DNA of 64,000 bases from Salinimicrobium sp. TH3 (GTDB lineage Bacteria; Bacteroidota; Bacteroidia; Flavobacteriales; Flavobacteriaceae): assembly GCF_026676115.1 (NCBI RefSeq), contig NZ_JAPONB010000008.1, forward strand, positions 124,001 to 188,000, read 5' to 3'. Positions 36,362 through 45,311 of this stretch are shown piece by piece (position 1 is the first letter of the stretch; each line of letters opens with the position of its first letter). Position numbers and translations under genes: made by a program. A model generated the notes under the pieces. That model searched no databases, had not been told where the DNA came from, and saw nothing but the letters and a program-made list of their open reading frames with translations.

Positions 36362-37456
36362 ATGTTCATTAAAGATGTTATTCAGGAAATTGAAAGATTT
36401 GCTCCTACTGCCTACGCCGAAGCTTATGACAATGTAGGTTTACTCACCGGCTCCCCAAACACCGAGGTCACAGGCGCGTTGGTGACCCTGGACACCTTGG
36501 AAGACGTGGTGGACGAGGCATTGGAGAAGAATTGCAACCTTATAATTAGCTTTCATCCCATAATTTTTTCAGGCCTTAAAAAACTTACAGGCAGCAATTA
36601 TGTTGAAAGGACTGTGCTAAAGGCTATTAAGAACGACATAGCTATTTACGCGACTCACACTGCCCTTGACAACAGCTTTAAAGGTGTAAATGACGTAATT
36701 TGCGAACAACTGGGGCTAAATAAAAGGAAGATCCTTGTGCCCCAGGCGAATACTATTAAAAAATTACTCACTTTTGTTCCCAAGAATGATGCTGCAGGTG
36801 TTAGAGAGGCTTTATTTGCCGCCGGCGCAGGAACTATAGGAAATTATGATCACTGCAGTTTCAATCTTATTGGCAGTGGATCCTTCCGCGGAAATGAGGA
36901 ATCAAATCCCGTCATTGGAAGAAAAGGAGAAACCCATTATGAGGAAGAAGCGCAGATTGGGGTAACCTTTCCAAAGCACCTTGAAAAGAACGTTTTAAAT
37001 GCCCTTTTCAACAGTCATCCTTATGAAGAGGTCGCATATGAGGTCACCAGCCTTGAAAACACCAATCAACAAATTGGCCTTGGAATGATTGGCGAACTCG
37101 AGGAAGAAATGGAAGAAAAAGATTTTTTAAGACAGGTGAAAGAGATCTTTAGAAGTGGGATCATTAGACATTCATCACTGTTGGGAAAACCAATTAAAAA
37201 AGTTGCTGTTTTGGGTGGAAGCGGAAGCTTTGCCATTAATAAAGCTATTGCCGCCGGGGCAGATATTTTTATTACTGCAGATCTTAAGTATCACGACTTC
37301 TATAAAGCTGAGCAAAGACTGGTGTTGGCCGATGTTGGGCATTACGAAAGTGAGCGATACACAAAAAACCTCTTAGCCTCTTTTCTTAAGAAAAAATTTG
37401 CTAATTTTGCAGTCGTTTTATCAAACACAGAAACCAATCCTATCAAGTATTTTTAA
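36362..37456 (+). CDS. Nif3-like dinuclear metal centre protein
   Basis: 364 residues of the Nif3/YqfO family with the inserted middle domain (about 125-235, PII-like) found in longer members. Metal-binding blocks are visible: ISFHPIIF, YATHTALDN, ADLKYHDFYKA and DVGHYESER. Family members form hexameric rings; GTP cyclohydrolase I type 2 activity has been claimed for some, but the general function is unsettled. Followed after 2 bp by a coiled-coil protein, a pairing seen across Bacteroidota. Confidence 0.93.
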   Translation: MFIKDVIQEIERFAPTAYAEAYDNVGLLTGSPNTEVTGALVTLDTLEDVVDEALEKNCNLIISFHPIIFSGLKKLTGSNYVERTVLKAIKNDIAIYATHTALDNSFKGVNDVICEQLGLNKRKILVPQANTIKKLLTFVPKNDAAGVREALFAAGAGTIGNYDHCSFNLIGSGSFRGNEESNPVIGRKGETHYEEEAQIGVTFPKHLEKNVLNALFNSHPYEEVAYEVTSLENTNQQIGLGMIGELEEEMEEKDFLRQVKEIFRSGIIRHSSLLGKPIKKVAVLGGSGSFAINKAIAAGADIFITADLKYHDFYKAEQRLVLADVGHYESERYTKNLLASFLKKKFANFAVVLSNTETNPIKYF

Positions 37457-37458
37457 CT

Positions 37459-38238
37459 ATGGCAAAAAAATCCGATGTTACTGTAGAAGAGAAGTTAAGA
37501 GCGTTGTACGATCTTCAACTTATAGACTCCCGCGTGGATGAAATAAGAAATGTACGAGGTGAACTTCCGCTTGAGGTAGAAGATTTAGAAGATGAAGTTG
37601 CGGGCCTTAACACTCGTATGGAGAAAATGGATGCCGACCTGGAAGTGATCGACCAGGGTATCAACACCAAAAAAGTTTTGATAGAAGATGCGAAGGCATT
37701 GATCAAAAAATATAATGAGCAGCAAAAAAATGTGCGTAACAACAGAGAATTCAATGCACTTTCAAAAGAAGTCGAATTCCAGGAGCTCGAAATAGAACTT
37801 GCTGAAAAGCAGATCAAAGAATACCGTGCGCAGATCGACCAGAAGAAAGAGGTGATCGAGCAAACGAGGGAACGATTAGCCGAGCGCCAGAAGCACCTTG
37901 AACACAAAAAAGGAGAGCTTGATGAGATTCTTGCTGAAACTGAGAAGGAAGAGAAAGCTCTTCTTGACAAATCTAAAGAATTTGAGCAGCAAATTGAAGA
38001 TCGCCTGGTAAATGCTTATAAAAGAATTCGCGGCAGTGTAAAGAACGGTCTTGCAGTAGTTCCTGTTGAAAGAGGAGCATCTGGAGGTTCATTTTTCACC
38101 ATTCCTCCACAGGTTATTATGGAAATAGCCGGTCGCAGGAAGATCATTACAGATGAGCACAGTGGTAGAATCCTTGTAGATGAAGAACTGGCACAGGAAG
38201 AAAGACAAAAGATGAATGAACTTTTTCAAAGCTTTTAA
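37459..38238 (+). CDS. Coiled-coil protein of the C4 zinc-ribbon family, lacking the cysteines
   Basis: 259 residues: a long alpha-helical coiled coil (about 10-175) and a C-terminal region aligning with the zinc-ribbon module of this family. The usual CxxC pairs are replaced: ERGASGGSFFTIPP and ITDEHSGRILVDEEL, where Cys would be expected at the Ser/Gly and Glu/Ser positions. The protein contains no cysteine at all. So a zinc ribbon is not expected to form in the usual way. Co-transcribed with Nif3-like; ends at a GAAA-loop terminator. Confidence 0.88.
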   Translation: MAKKSDVTVEEKLRALYDLQLIDSRVDEIRNVRGELPLEVEDLEDEVAGLNTRMEKMDADLEVIDQGINTKKVLIEDAKALIKKYNEQQKNVRNNREFNALSKEVEFQELEIELAEKQIKEYRAQIDQKKEVIEQTRERLAERQKHLEHKKGELDEILAETEKEEKALLDKSKEFEQQIEDRLVNAYKRIRGSVKNGLAVVPVERGASGGSFFTIPPQVIMEIAGRRKIITDEHSGRILVDEELAQEERQKMNELFQSF

Positions 38239-38260
38239 TTTTTCCCGATCAATATAAATG

Positions 38261-38287
38261 AACCCTTCACGAAAGTGAGGGGTTTTT
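38261..38287 (+). terminator. Terminator with GAAA tetraloop
   Basis: AACCCTTCAC/GTGAGGGGTT (one T-G pair) around GAAA, then T6. It ends the nif3-like/coiled-coil transcript. Confidence 0.92.
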
Positions 38288-38303
38288 TGTTGAAAATAAA
38301 TTT

Positions 38304-38334
38304 GAGATGTGAGATGTGAGATGTGAGATGTGAG
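38304..38334. repeat. Heptamer tract (GAGATGT x4)
   Basis: Four exact GAGATGT units plus GAG, 16 bp beyond the terminator. Confidence 0.8.
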
Positions 38335-38469
38335 TATTGAGACTATTCACATAAAACATCTGTCTTGGTTCTTGTTTTTTGAAACGTGGCGATTTTGTTT
38401 TTCCCATTAACATCTGTTTCACAGAAATCTATTTTGTATGGCTTAACTTTAAAGATTAAACCTACCCCT

Positions 38470-39048
38470 ATGAAAAAAGTATTTTTCATTATCACAGCAG
38501 TTGCTTTATTCTCTTGCAAGGACGGAAAAACAGGCAGCCCCGATACCTCCGAAAGAATAGATCCAGACACTATCTCTGCCGATACTCTGCCTCCCGGCAA
38601 TCTCCAGGAAGAAAGAGACGCGGTACAGACAGATAAAGAAGTGGCCTTGTCTGAAGTTGAGCCTATGGAAACTAACTTAGGAAAATACCGAAAACTGGTA
38701 GAAAACAAACCCGCTGCTGATTGTGCCTGCGACTGTATAGAAATTTCATACGACCGTGCCACAGAGTGGTGTATAGACAAGAATAAAATGTACATAAATG
38801 CTATGTGTAAAAAAACCGGAGAAAACACGGCAGATGTATATTTCGTCTCAGCTTCCAGAGAGAATTCCCCCGACAGGGTCTTGCCCTGGAATGAATTCGA
38901 TACCAATACTCCCGTGGCTACTCTCACCTTCCAACAGGATGGAAGTGCAGAACTCGACTGGCTAGGGTTTTCGAAAAATGGAGAAGTAGTGACAGATTAT
39001 GCACTTTACGGTAAGAAAACATTAGAAGGAACTTATAAAAAAGAATAA
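38470..39048 (+). CDS. Lipoprotein of unknown function, operon partner of msrA
   Basis: 192 residues. Lipobox LFSC (C16) after MKKVFFIITAVA, chosen over the upstream frame from 38386. A 60-residue acidic linker leads to a small domain with a cysteine cluster C85, C87, C89 and further C101 and C113 (CACDC, EWCIDK, AMCKK). No family recognised. One base separates it from msrA, which is also a lipoprotein, so a link to extracytoplasmic sulfur redox chemistry is likely but inferred. Confidence 0.8.
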   Translation: MKKVFFIITAVALFSCKDGKTGSPDTSERIDPDTISADTLPPGNLQEERDAVQTDKEVALSEVEPMETNLGKYRKLVENKPAADCACDCIEISYDRATEWCIDKNKMYINAMCKKTGENTADVYFVSASRENSPDRVLPWNEFDTNTPVATLTFQQDGSAELDWLGFSKNGEVVTDYALYGKKTLEGTYKKE

Positions 39049-39049
39049 A

Positions 39050-39709
39050 ATGAAATATTTGATCTTAACTCTCTTTTTCAGCTTAACTGCTTGCAAAAAT
39101 TCCTCGGGCGAGCCTGTAACTTTACCTGAAATAGCTAATGCCGAACCGGTGGAAGTACCTCTTCAGGATGGTCTTAAAAGGGCCTATTTTGCCAGTGGCT
39201 GTTTTTGGTGTGTGGAGGCAGTGTTTGAAAGTGTAATTGGCGTTAAAGAAGCGGTCTCAGGATATTCCGGTGGACACACGAAAAATCCGACCTATGAAGA
39301 AAGTAACACAGGCCGCACAGGACATGCCGAAGCAGTAGAAGTAATTTATGACCCCAACGTAGTGGATTTTGCCACTCTTACAGATGTTTTCTTCGGCTCA
39401 ATGGATCCTACTCAAAAAAATGGACAGGGGCCCGATCTCGGCTCCCAGTACCGTTCTATAATTTTTTATCAAAATGCTGATCAAAAAAAGATTATTGAGC
39501 AAAAAATGAAAGAACTGGCGGGCCAGTATAAAAAAGCGATTGCTGTAGAGGTATTGCCATTTCAAAAATTCTGGGTGGCAGAAGATTATCATCAGGATTA
39601 TAAGAAACTTAATCCCAATGATCCATATATACGGAATGTTTCTGTTCCCCGAATGAACAGGTTCAAGGAAAAATTTCCGCAGCTACTTAAGGAAAATCAA
39701 CCTCAATAA
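39050..39709 (+). CDS. msrA: Peptide-methionine (S)-S-oxide reductase, lipoprotein form
   Basis: Reduces methionine sulfoxide in proteins. 219 residues. Lipobox SLTAC (C15) then the MsrA domain with GCFWCVEAVFE (catalytic C51, C54), VSGYSGGHTKNPTYE, GHAEAVEVIYD and YHQDY. The signal puts it on the periplasmic side of a membrane, unlike cytosolic MsrA. No MsrB follows. The partner lipoprotein directly upstream may help supply or sense reductant. Confidence 0.95.
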   Translation: MKYLILTLFFSLTACKNSSGEPVTLPEIANAEPVEVPLQDGLKRAYFASGCFWCVEAVFESVIGVKEAVSGYSGGHTKNPTYEESNTGRTGHAEAVEVIYDPNVVDFATLTDVFFGSMDPTQKNGQGPDLGSQYRSIIFYQNADQKKIIEQKMKELAGQYKKAIAVEVLPFQKFWVAEDYHQDYKKLNPNDPYIRNVSVPRMNRFKEKFPQLLKENQPQ

Positions 39710-39764
39710 CCGCCAAAAAAGCCTAAAATTGGTTTTCTTTGCCGAAACAGAATATGCCCTATAA

Positions 39765-41261
39765 ATGGATATTACCACAGAGAATGTACTATTAATAGGT
39801 TCACTTCTGCTTCTTATAAGTATCCTGGCAGGGAAAACCTCATATAAATTTGGAGTACCTACGCTTATACTTTTCCTTTCGGTGGGGATGTTAGCAGGTT
39901 CCGAAGGAATTGGAAAAATTGAGTTTGATGACCCTCAGCTTGCACAATTCGTAGGTATAGTATCTTTAAATTTTATCCTCTTTTCTGGAGGTCTGGACAC
40001 CAACTGGAAAAGTATAAAGCCTATTGTTTGGCATGGAATATCCCTTTCTACCCTGGGCGTTCTCTTTACGGCACTTTCTGTGGGGACCTTCGTTTGGGCG
40101 ATCACAGATTTTACTATCTATGAAGGACTGTTGTTAGGAGCGATTGTTTCCTCGACAGATGCTGCTGCAGTTTTCTCTATTCTTCGGTCCAAGAACATGG
40201 CATTAAAAGCAAATTTAAGGCCTACGCTGGAGCTGGAAAGCGGGAGTAATGATCCCATGGCTTACTTTCTTACCATTGCCTTTTTAGGCCTGGTGGTGAA
40301 CCAGGATCAAAGTCTGCTTTCTATAATTCCGCTTTTTCTCCAACAAATTCTTATTGGCGGTGCGCTTGGTTTTCTCTTCGGAAAGCTTAGCAAAATAATC
40401 ATCAATAAAATCACTCTTGATTTTGAAGGGCTTTATCCTGTACTTGCAATTGCCCTAATGTTCCTGGCCTTTTCGGCTACAGACAGGCTGGGCGGAAACG
40501 GCTTTTTAGCTGTTTATCTTGCCGGCGTTTACCTTGGAAATCAGGACCTCATCCATAAGCGTACGATTATGCGCTTTTTTGACGGGGTTGCCTGGCTCAT
40601 GCAAATCGTACTTTTCCTCACTTTGGGGCTGCTTGTATTTCCAAGTGATATAGTCCCTGTTCTTGGCCTGGGGGTTTTAATTTCAGGATTTCTCATCCTT
40701 ATCGCCCGGCCCATAGGAGTCATGTTAAGTCTTGCTCCCTTTAAAATGAAGATGCGCCGCCGCTGGTATATTTCCTGGGTTGGCCTTCGGGGAGCCGTGC
40801 CCATTGTTTTTGCCACTTATCCCCTGCTTGCGGGTATCGAGAAGGCGCACATGATCTTTAACATCGTATTTTTCGTTTCCCTCACTTCTGTACTGGTGCA
40901 GGGAACTACGCTCTCAACAGTTGCAAAATGGCTTCATGTGGCACTTCCAAAAAAGGCAAAAAGAATATCCCCTGTAGATGCTTTTCTTGCAGATGGGACA
41001 AAATCCCTTATTCGGGAAATCACCATTTCGCCAGATAATTTTACGGTTGGAAAAAGAATTGTAGATATCCATTTCCCTCGAAATGCTATTATAGCAATGA
41101 TTTCCCGCAATGGCCAGTTTCTTACTCCAAATGGCGCCACCCAAATCGAAGAAGACGATACCCTGATCGTTCTCATGGAAAATCAACGCAATGTGGAAGC
41201 AGTATACCACAGCCTTCATTTGGCCTATAACCCCGATTCGGAAGATGATGAAAACTTATAA
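39765..41261 (+). CDS. Potassium/proton antiporter, CPA1/NhaP2 type with RCK_C domain
   Basis: 498 residues. About twelve transmembrane helices (1-395) with SSTDAAAVFSILR and ELESGSNDPMAYFL, the CPA1 ion-binding motifs, then a cytoplasmic RCK_C/TrkA-C domain (about 410-490: ISPDNFTVGKRIVDIHFPRNAIIAMI). It extrudes K+ in exchange for H+. RCK_C domains of KtrA/CpaA-type transporters bind c-di-AMP in other phyla, and a diadenylate cyclase gene is 17 kb away. A shared terminator separates it from ohr. Confidence 0.92.
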   Translation: MDITTENVLLIGSLLLLISILAGKTSYKFGVPTLILFLSVGMLAGSEGIGKIEFDDPQLAQFVGIVSLNFILFSGGLDTNWKSIKPIVWHGISLSTLGVLFTALSVGTFVWAITDFTIYEGLLLGAIVSSTDAAAVFSILRSKNMALKANLRPTLELESGSNDPMAYFLTIAFLGLVVNQDQSLLSIIPLFLQQILIGGALGFLFGKLSKIIINKITLDFEGLYPVLAIALMFLAFSATDRLGGNGFLAVYLAGVYLGNQDLIHKRTIMRFFDGVAWLMQIVLFLTLGLLVFPSDIVPVLGLGVLISGFLILIARPIGVMLSLAPFKMKMRRRWYISWVGLRGAVPIVFATYPLLAGIEKAHMIFNIVFFVSLTSVLVQGTTLSTVAKWLHVALPKKAKRISPVDAFLADGTKSLIREITISPDNFTVGKRIVDIHFPRNAIIAMISRNGQFLTPNGATQIEEDDTLIVLMENQRNVEAVYHSLHLAYNPDSEDDENL

Positions 41262-41282
41262 ATTTTCTGGAATAAAGGCATA

Positions 41283-41312
41283 AAAAAAGAGCATTAAAAA
41301 ATGCCCTTTTTG
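41283..41312. terminator. Bidirectional terminator, antiporter/ohr
   Basis: AAAAAGAGCATT/AATGCCCTTTTT with AAAA loop, one mismatch. The right side carries an AAAAAATGCCCTTTTTGA relative of the dispersed palindrome. Confidence 0.8.
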
Positions 41313-41331
41313 AATGGTAAGCGAGAAGAAT

Positions 41332-41769
41332 CTATTCTTCCTCCTCATCATCCAGCATAAGATTAAGAGTTACATCAATGTTGTCGCGGGTAGCTCTTGA
41401 ATAAGGACAAATTTCGTGCGCCTCATTAACCAGCTTTTCGCCTGTCTCCACATCTACTCCCGGAATATAAGAATCAAGGATGACCGAAAGCTGCAGGTCT
41501 CCTTCTTCAGTTTTTCCAAGGTCTACAGAAGCTGTCACAGAAAAATCTCCCAGATCTACCTTATGTTTTTTGGCTACCACCTGCAGTGCACTCCCGTAGC
41601 AGGCAGAATAGCCGGCAGCAAAAAGCTGTTCCGGATTGGTTTTTTCTTCGCCTTTACCGCCCATAGATTTTGGAACGCTAAGATTGAAATCCAAAATTCC
41701 GTCATCACTTTTCACGCTTCCTTCTCTCCCGCCGGTTGTGGTAGCTACACCAGTATACAATGTCTTCAT
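41332..41769 (-). CDS. ohr: Organic hydroperoxide resistance protein (OsmC/Ohr)
   Basis: Thiol peroxidase for organic hydroperoxides, 145 residues. Redox cysteines: peroxidatic C57 in AAGYSACYGSAL and resolving C121 in EICPYSRATRDN. The conserved Arg near the N-terminus and PEQLFAAGYSAC fit Ohr more than OsmC. There is no OhrR beside it. Convergent with the antiporter, divergent from meaB. Confidence 0.93.
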   Translation of the reverse strand: MKTLYTGVATTTGGREGSVKSDDGILDFNLSVPKSMGGKGEEKTNPEQLFAAGYSACYGSALQVVAKKHKVDLGDFSVTASVDLGKTEEGDLQLSVILDSYIPGVDVETGEKLVNEAHEICPYSRATRDNIDVTLNLMLDDEEEE

Positions 41770-41842
41770 AATGATCTTTTATTTTGTTATTTTAGTACTT
41801 CAATATACAAATAAGATCTCCACCTAAAAATTAATTCCCAGT

Positions 41843-42919
41843 TTGAAAAAACAATCGGCTCTACAAGAAAAAGAAGGCAGTCGCCCCTCATCGGAGATTA
41901 ATGCGGCAATGGCCAAAAAAATAAGGGATTCCCGAAAGAAGGAATTCACGGTTGATGAAATGTTCACCCGGCTAAGATCGGGGGACAAATCGGCTTTGAG
42001 TCAGGGAATTACCCTGGTCGAGACCAACCAGCCAAAGCAACAGGAAAAAGCAGCTCAACTAATTGAAAAATGCCTGCCGTTTGCAAATGAATCTATCAGG
42101 ATTGGAATCACAGGCGTTCCCGGAGTTGGAAAAAGCACCTTTATTGAAGCCTTTGGCGGCCATTTGGCTGACGCCGGAAAAAAAGTAGCGGTTCTGGCGG
42201 TAGATCCCACCAGCACGATTTCGGGCGGAAGTATTTTGGGTGATAAGACAAGGATGGAGACCCTGGTTAATCATAAGAATGCATTTATTCGACCTTCTCC
42301 CTCGGGAGATTCCCTTGGAGGGGTGGCAAAAAAGACAAGGGAGACCATCATTTTATGTGAAGCGGCAGGCTTTGACACACTTCTTATTGAAACCGTGGGC
42401 GTAGGACAAAGTGAAACTACCGTTCACAGCATGACCGATTTCTTTTTGCTTCTGAAACTGGCAGGCGCCGGAGACGAACTTCAGGGAATAAAACGTGGAA
42501 TAATGGAAATGGCCGATGCCATTGTTATCAACAAAGCCGATGGTGAAAACCGAAAGCCGGCAGAAAGAGCTCGCGCAGAATTCCGTAGAGCTTTGCATCT
42601 TTATCCGGCTAAAGAAAGTGGCTGGCAGCCCAAGGTTTTACTTTGCAGTGCCTATTATAAAGAGGGAATTTCTGAAGTATGGGAGCTTATTTTAGATTAT
42701 GAGCAAAAGATGAAAGCCGGCGGGGATTTTAGCAAAAAACGGCATGAACAGAATAAATTCTGGTTATTACAAACGATTAATGAGCATTTAAAAAGCCGCT
42801 TTTACAACCATCCGGAGATCAAGAAACTGCTAAAACAACAACTTGAAGCGCTGGAGAACAACGAAACGACTCCCTTTGAAGCAGCTAATTATTTGCTTCA
42901 GCAATACCGGGAACTATAG
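41843..42919 (+). CDS. meaB: Methylmalonyl-CoA mutase-associated GTPase MeaB
   Basis: G-protein chaperone that protects and reloads cobalamin on methylmalonyl-CoA mutase. Up to 358 residues. Walker A GVPGVGKS (91-98), VAVLAVDPTSTISGGSILGD, DTLLIETVGVGQSE and the base motif INKADG. The likely start is TTG at 41843; an ATG at 41909 would remove 22 residues and keep the domain. Mutase genes are not in the window. Its last 6 bp overlap the convergent epimerase. Confidence 0.94.
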   Translation: MKKQSALQEKEGSRPSSEINAAMAKKIRDSRKKEFTVDEMFTRLRSGDKSALSQGITLVETNQPKQQEKAAQLIEKCLPFANESIRIGITGVPGVGKSTFIEAFGGHLADAGKKVAVLAVDPTSTISGGSILGDKTRMETLVNHKNAFIRPSPSGDSLGGVAKKTRETIILCEAAGFDTLLIETVGVGQSETTVHSMTDFFLLLKLAGAGDELQGIKRGIMEMADAIVINKADGENRKPAERARAEFRRALHLYPAKESGWQPKVLLCSAYYKEGISEVWELILDYEQKMKAGGDFSKKRHEQNKFWLLQTINEHLKSRFYNHPEIKKLLKQQLEALENNETTPFEAANYLLQQYREL

Positions 42920-43855
42920 AAAATTTTCCCTGTACCATTCTACCTGAAGGCGCAGACCTTCTTTTAGAGTAGTTTTAGGTTCGTATCCCAGCATCTTTTT
43001 CGCCTTCTGGATATTGGCTAAGGTCCTGGACTGGTCGCCCTGTCTTCTTGGTTTCACCTCAAGTTCAATTTTCTTCCCCAGGATCTCCTCTACCATTTCA
43101 ATTCCCTGCTGAGTCTTGTGTTCTTCTTCGGCTCCAAGGTTAATGATCTCTCCATCCAATAATTCGTGATTTTGTACCGCCTTAAAGATCCCTTCGACTA
43201 TATCGCCGACATAGGTAAAACTCCTAAGATGTTTTTCACTCCCTTCAAAAATTGGGAAAGCCTCTCCTTTTAATCCGCAGGCGATGAGTTTGGTATAAAG
43301 TTTCTCTGGACGTTCACGTGGGCCGTAAACAGAAAATAGCCTTAGAGAAGAACACTTAATCTTTTTCGACCTGCTCAACGCCAGGGCAAGTTGTTCTGCG
43401 GCAAGCTTTGAAACTCCATACCAGGAGGCCGGTTTTGGTGCTACAGTTTCAGGGAAAGTTGCTTCGAGGCCATAAACTGAAGAAGTTGAGATGTTGAAAA
43501 AATGCTTCAGGTTTTTGTTCTTTTGAGCGAACTCCAGGAGATTTTGAGTGGCTATTACATTGTTGCTGAAATATTCTTCAAAAGTACTTTCAGAAGAAAT
43601 TCCGGGTTGAGCCGCAAAATGAATAATGAAGTCGAAATTTGAAGAAAGTGAATCAAAGGCTTCAGGCTTTCGCAGGTCCATTTTGATCACTTCAATTCCA
43701 TTTTTCCGAAGAGCTTCAGCATTAAGCTCTTTTAAAGAAACATCATAGTAATTTGAAAAGTTATCGAGTCCGGTCACGGTGTAACCTTCTTTTTGTAAAC
43801 GTTCCGCAGCATGTGATCCAATGAACCCGGCTGCTCCCGTTATTAATACCTTCAT
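42914..43855 (-). CDS. NAD-dependent sugar-nucleotide epimerase/dehydratase
   Basis: 313 residues of extended SDR type. GAAGFIGSHAAERL (GxxGxxG), the Ser in STSSVYG, the catalytic YxxxK in WYGVSKLAAEQ, and RLFSVYGPRERPEK. The pattern is closest to UDP-glucuronate or UDP-glucose 4-epimerases. It is divergent from the GT2-LAB_N-ArnT operon, so it may supply that pathway's sugar nucleotide; this is inference. Confidence 0.88.
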   Translation of the reverse strand: MKVLITGAAGFIGSHAAERLQKEGYTVTGLDNFSNYYDVSLKELNAEALRKNGIEVIKMDLRKPEAFDSLSSNFDFIIHFAAQPGISSESTFEEYFSNNVIATQNLLEFAQKNKNLKHFFNISTSSVYGLEATFPETVAPKPASWYGVSKLAAEQLALALSRSKKIKCSSLRLFSVYGPRERPEKLYTKLIACGLKGEAFPIFEGSEKHLRSFTYVGDIVEGIFKAVQNHELLDGEIINLGAEEEHKTQQGIEMVEEILGKKIELEVKPRRQGDQSRTLANIQKAKKMLGYEPKTTLKEGLRLQVEWYRENFL

Positions 43856-43954
43856 ATTTAAATGTCTTTTTCCAAAGTTTTATGGTTACAAAGAAACGGG
43901 TAATTTTCTAAAAAGCGCCTTTACCCTGTGGCTGTATAGGAATTGTAATATTAC

Positions 43955-43962
43955 TACCTTTG
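43955..43962 (+). promoter_or_regulatory. -7 box of the GT2-LAB_N-ArnT operon
   Basis: TACCTTTG, 17 bp before the ATG at 43979. No TTTG at the -33 position. Confidence 0.5.
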
Positions 43963-43978
43963 CGCATATTTAATTTTA

Positions 43979-44695
43979 ATGGAATACCAATTTACTATCG
44001 TAGTTCCTCTCTACAACGAAGCACCTAATTTATTAAGGGTGGAGCAGGAATTAGATAAATACATACAAAAAGCACCTATTAAAACCTGCGTCCTATTTGT
44101 CAATGACGGATCTACAGACAATAGTCTTCAATTGGTTCAGGAAATTTCACGTCGTAACACAGCTTTTAAGTATATCTCTTTTGACCGGAATTACGGTTTA
44201 AGTTCGGCTATCAAAGCAGGTTTCGATCATGCGGAAACTCCTTTGATTGGCTATATAGATTCAGATCTTCAAACAGATCCCGAAGATTTTGACTTGCTGT
44301 TGGAGCATATAGGGGAATATGACCTTGTGACCGGCGTGCGTACTAATAGGAAAGATTCATTTAAAAAGAATCTTTCTTCCCTTGTTGCCAATGGTATAAG
44401 ACGCAGCTTTACCCAGGATGGAATGGATGACACCGGCTGCCCCTTAAAAGTTATTAAAGCCGATTATGCCAAACGTATTCCAATGTTCAAAGGGCTACAC
44501 CGGTTTTTGCCCGCGATGATCCTTCTCCAAAATGGTAAAATAAAACAGGTCCCCGTGAGACATTACCCCAGGATCGCAGGGAAAGCGAAATTCCACCTCC
44601 TCAACAGGCTTGTGGGTCCCTTTGTAGATTGCTTTGCTTATTTGTGGATGAGGAGGAATTACATCAATTACAAAGTAGCTCAAAAAAATGAGTAG
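43979..44695 (+). CDS. GT2 polyprenyl-phosphate sugar transferase (DPM/ArnC-like)
   Basis: 238 residues: FTIVVPLYNEAPNLLRVE, CVLFVNDGSTDNSL, ISFDRNYGLSSAIKAGFDHA, GYIDSDLQTDPED (DxD) and a DDTGCPLKVIKA block. It resembles dolichol-phosphate mannose synthase/ArnC but lacks C-terminal membrane helices. It would transfer a sugar from a nucleotide donor to undecaprenyl phosphate. It overlaps the LAB_N gene by 8 bp. Confidence 0.92.
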   Translation: MEYQFTIVVPLYNEAPNLLRVEQELDKYIQKAPIKTCVLFVNDGSTDNSLQLVQEISRRNTAFKYISFDRNYGLSSAIKAGFDHAETPLIGYIDSDLQTDPEDFDLLLEHIGEYDLVTGVRTNRKDSFKKNLSSLVANGIRRSFTQDGMDDTGCPLKVIKADYAKRIPMFKGLHRFLPAMILLQNGKIKQVPVRHYPRIAGKAKFHLLNRLVGPFVDCFAYLWMRRNYINYKVAQKNE

Positions 44696-45311
44696 CTGGC
44701 AGGTGTATACCCTTGGGTTTATAGCCCAGGCCCTTTTCTCGGCCAGGCTCCTGCTACAATGGATAGCTTCTGAAAAACAAAAAAAGGTTCTCACCCCTTC
44801 CAACTTCTGGAAGGTCTCTCTTTTCGCTTCTTTCTTATTGTTCGTTTATGGCTATTTACGTAACGATTTCTCCATAATGCTGGGCCAGGCTCTTACCTAT
44901 TTCATCTACATACGTAATATGCAGTTACAGGGAGAATGGAAAAAAATGTCCGGGTGGTTACAGCTTTTTCTTTATTTTTTCCCGGTAATACTATTCATTT
45001 ATTCATACAACAATAATGTTTATGACGTTCAAAACCTGTTCTATAATGAGAAAATACCATTATGGCTACTGGTATTAGGCTCCACAGCTCAGGTGATTTT
45101 TACATTGCGCTTTGTCTATCAATGGGTTTATTCTGAAAGGATAAAAAAGTCTGTGTTACCAATGGGGTTCTGGCTTCTGAGTTTTGCAGGTGCGGTTTTG
45201 ATCCTTATTTATGCAATTTTGCGGAAGGATCCTGTTCTATTTGTAGGACACCTGGCGGGAAGCGTTATCTACGTAAGGAATATGGTTTTAATAAGAAGAG
45301 AAGATGACTAA
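44688..45311 (+). CDS. Tandem LAB_N membrane protein (candidate lipid-linked sugar flippase)
   Basis: 207 residues, six transmembrane helices in two homologous halves (about 3-85 and 122-205). Each half carries AQ..F..R...QW..SE..KK...P..FW..S.........Y...R.D.....G.......IY.RN. LAB_N (PF07578) is named for the N-terminus of some lipid-A-disaccharide synthases but has no transferase residues. In Pfam, as I recall, it falls in the MtN3/PQ-loop (SWEET-like) clan. Between an ArnC-like and an ArnT-like gene it occupies the slot of the ArnE/ArnF flippase. Overlaps both neighbours by 8 bp. Confidence 0.85.
   Translation: MSSWQVYTLGFIAQALFSARLLLQWIASEKQKKVLTPSNFWKVSLFASFLLFVYGYLRNDFSIMLGQALTYFIYIRNMQLQGEWKKMSGWLQLFLYFFPVILFIYSYNNNVYDVQNLFYNEKIPLWLLVLGSTAQVIFTLRFVYQWVYSERIKKSVLPMGFWLLSFAGAVLILIYAILRKDPVLFVGHLAGSVIYVRNMVLIRREDD

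Noticed and set aside
38304-38334. CRISPR-like array
   Set aside because: Heptamer units without spacers; a tandem repeat, not an array.
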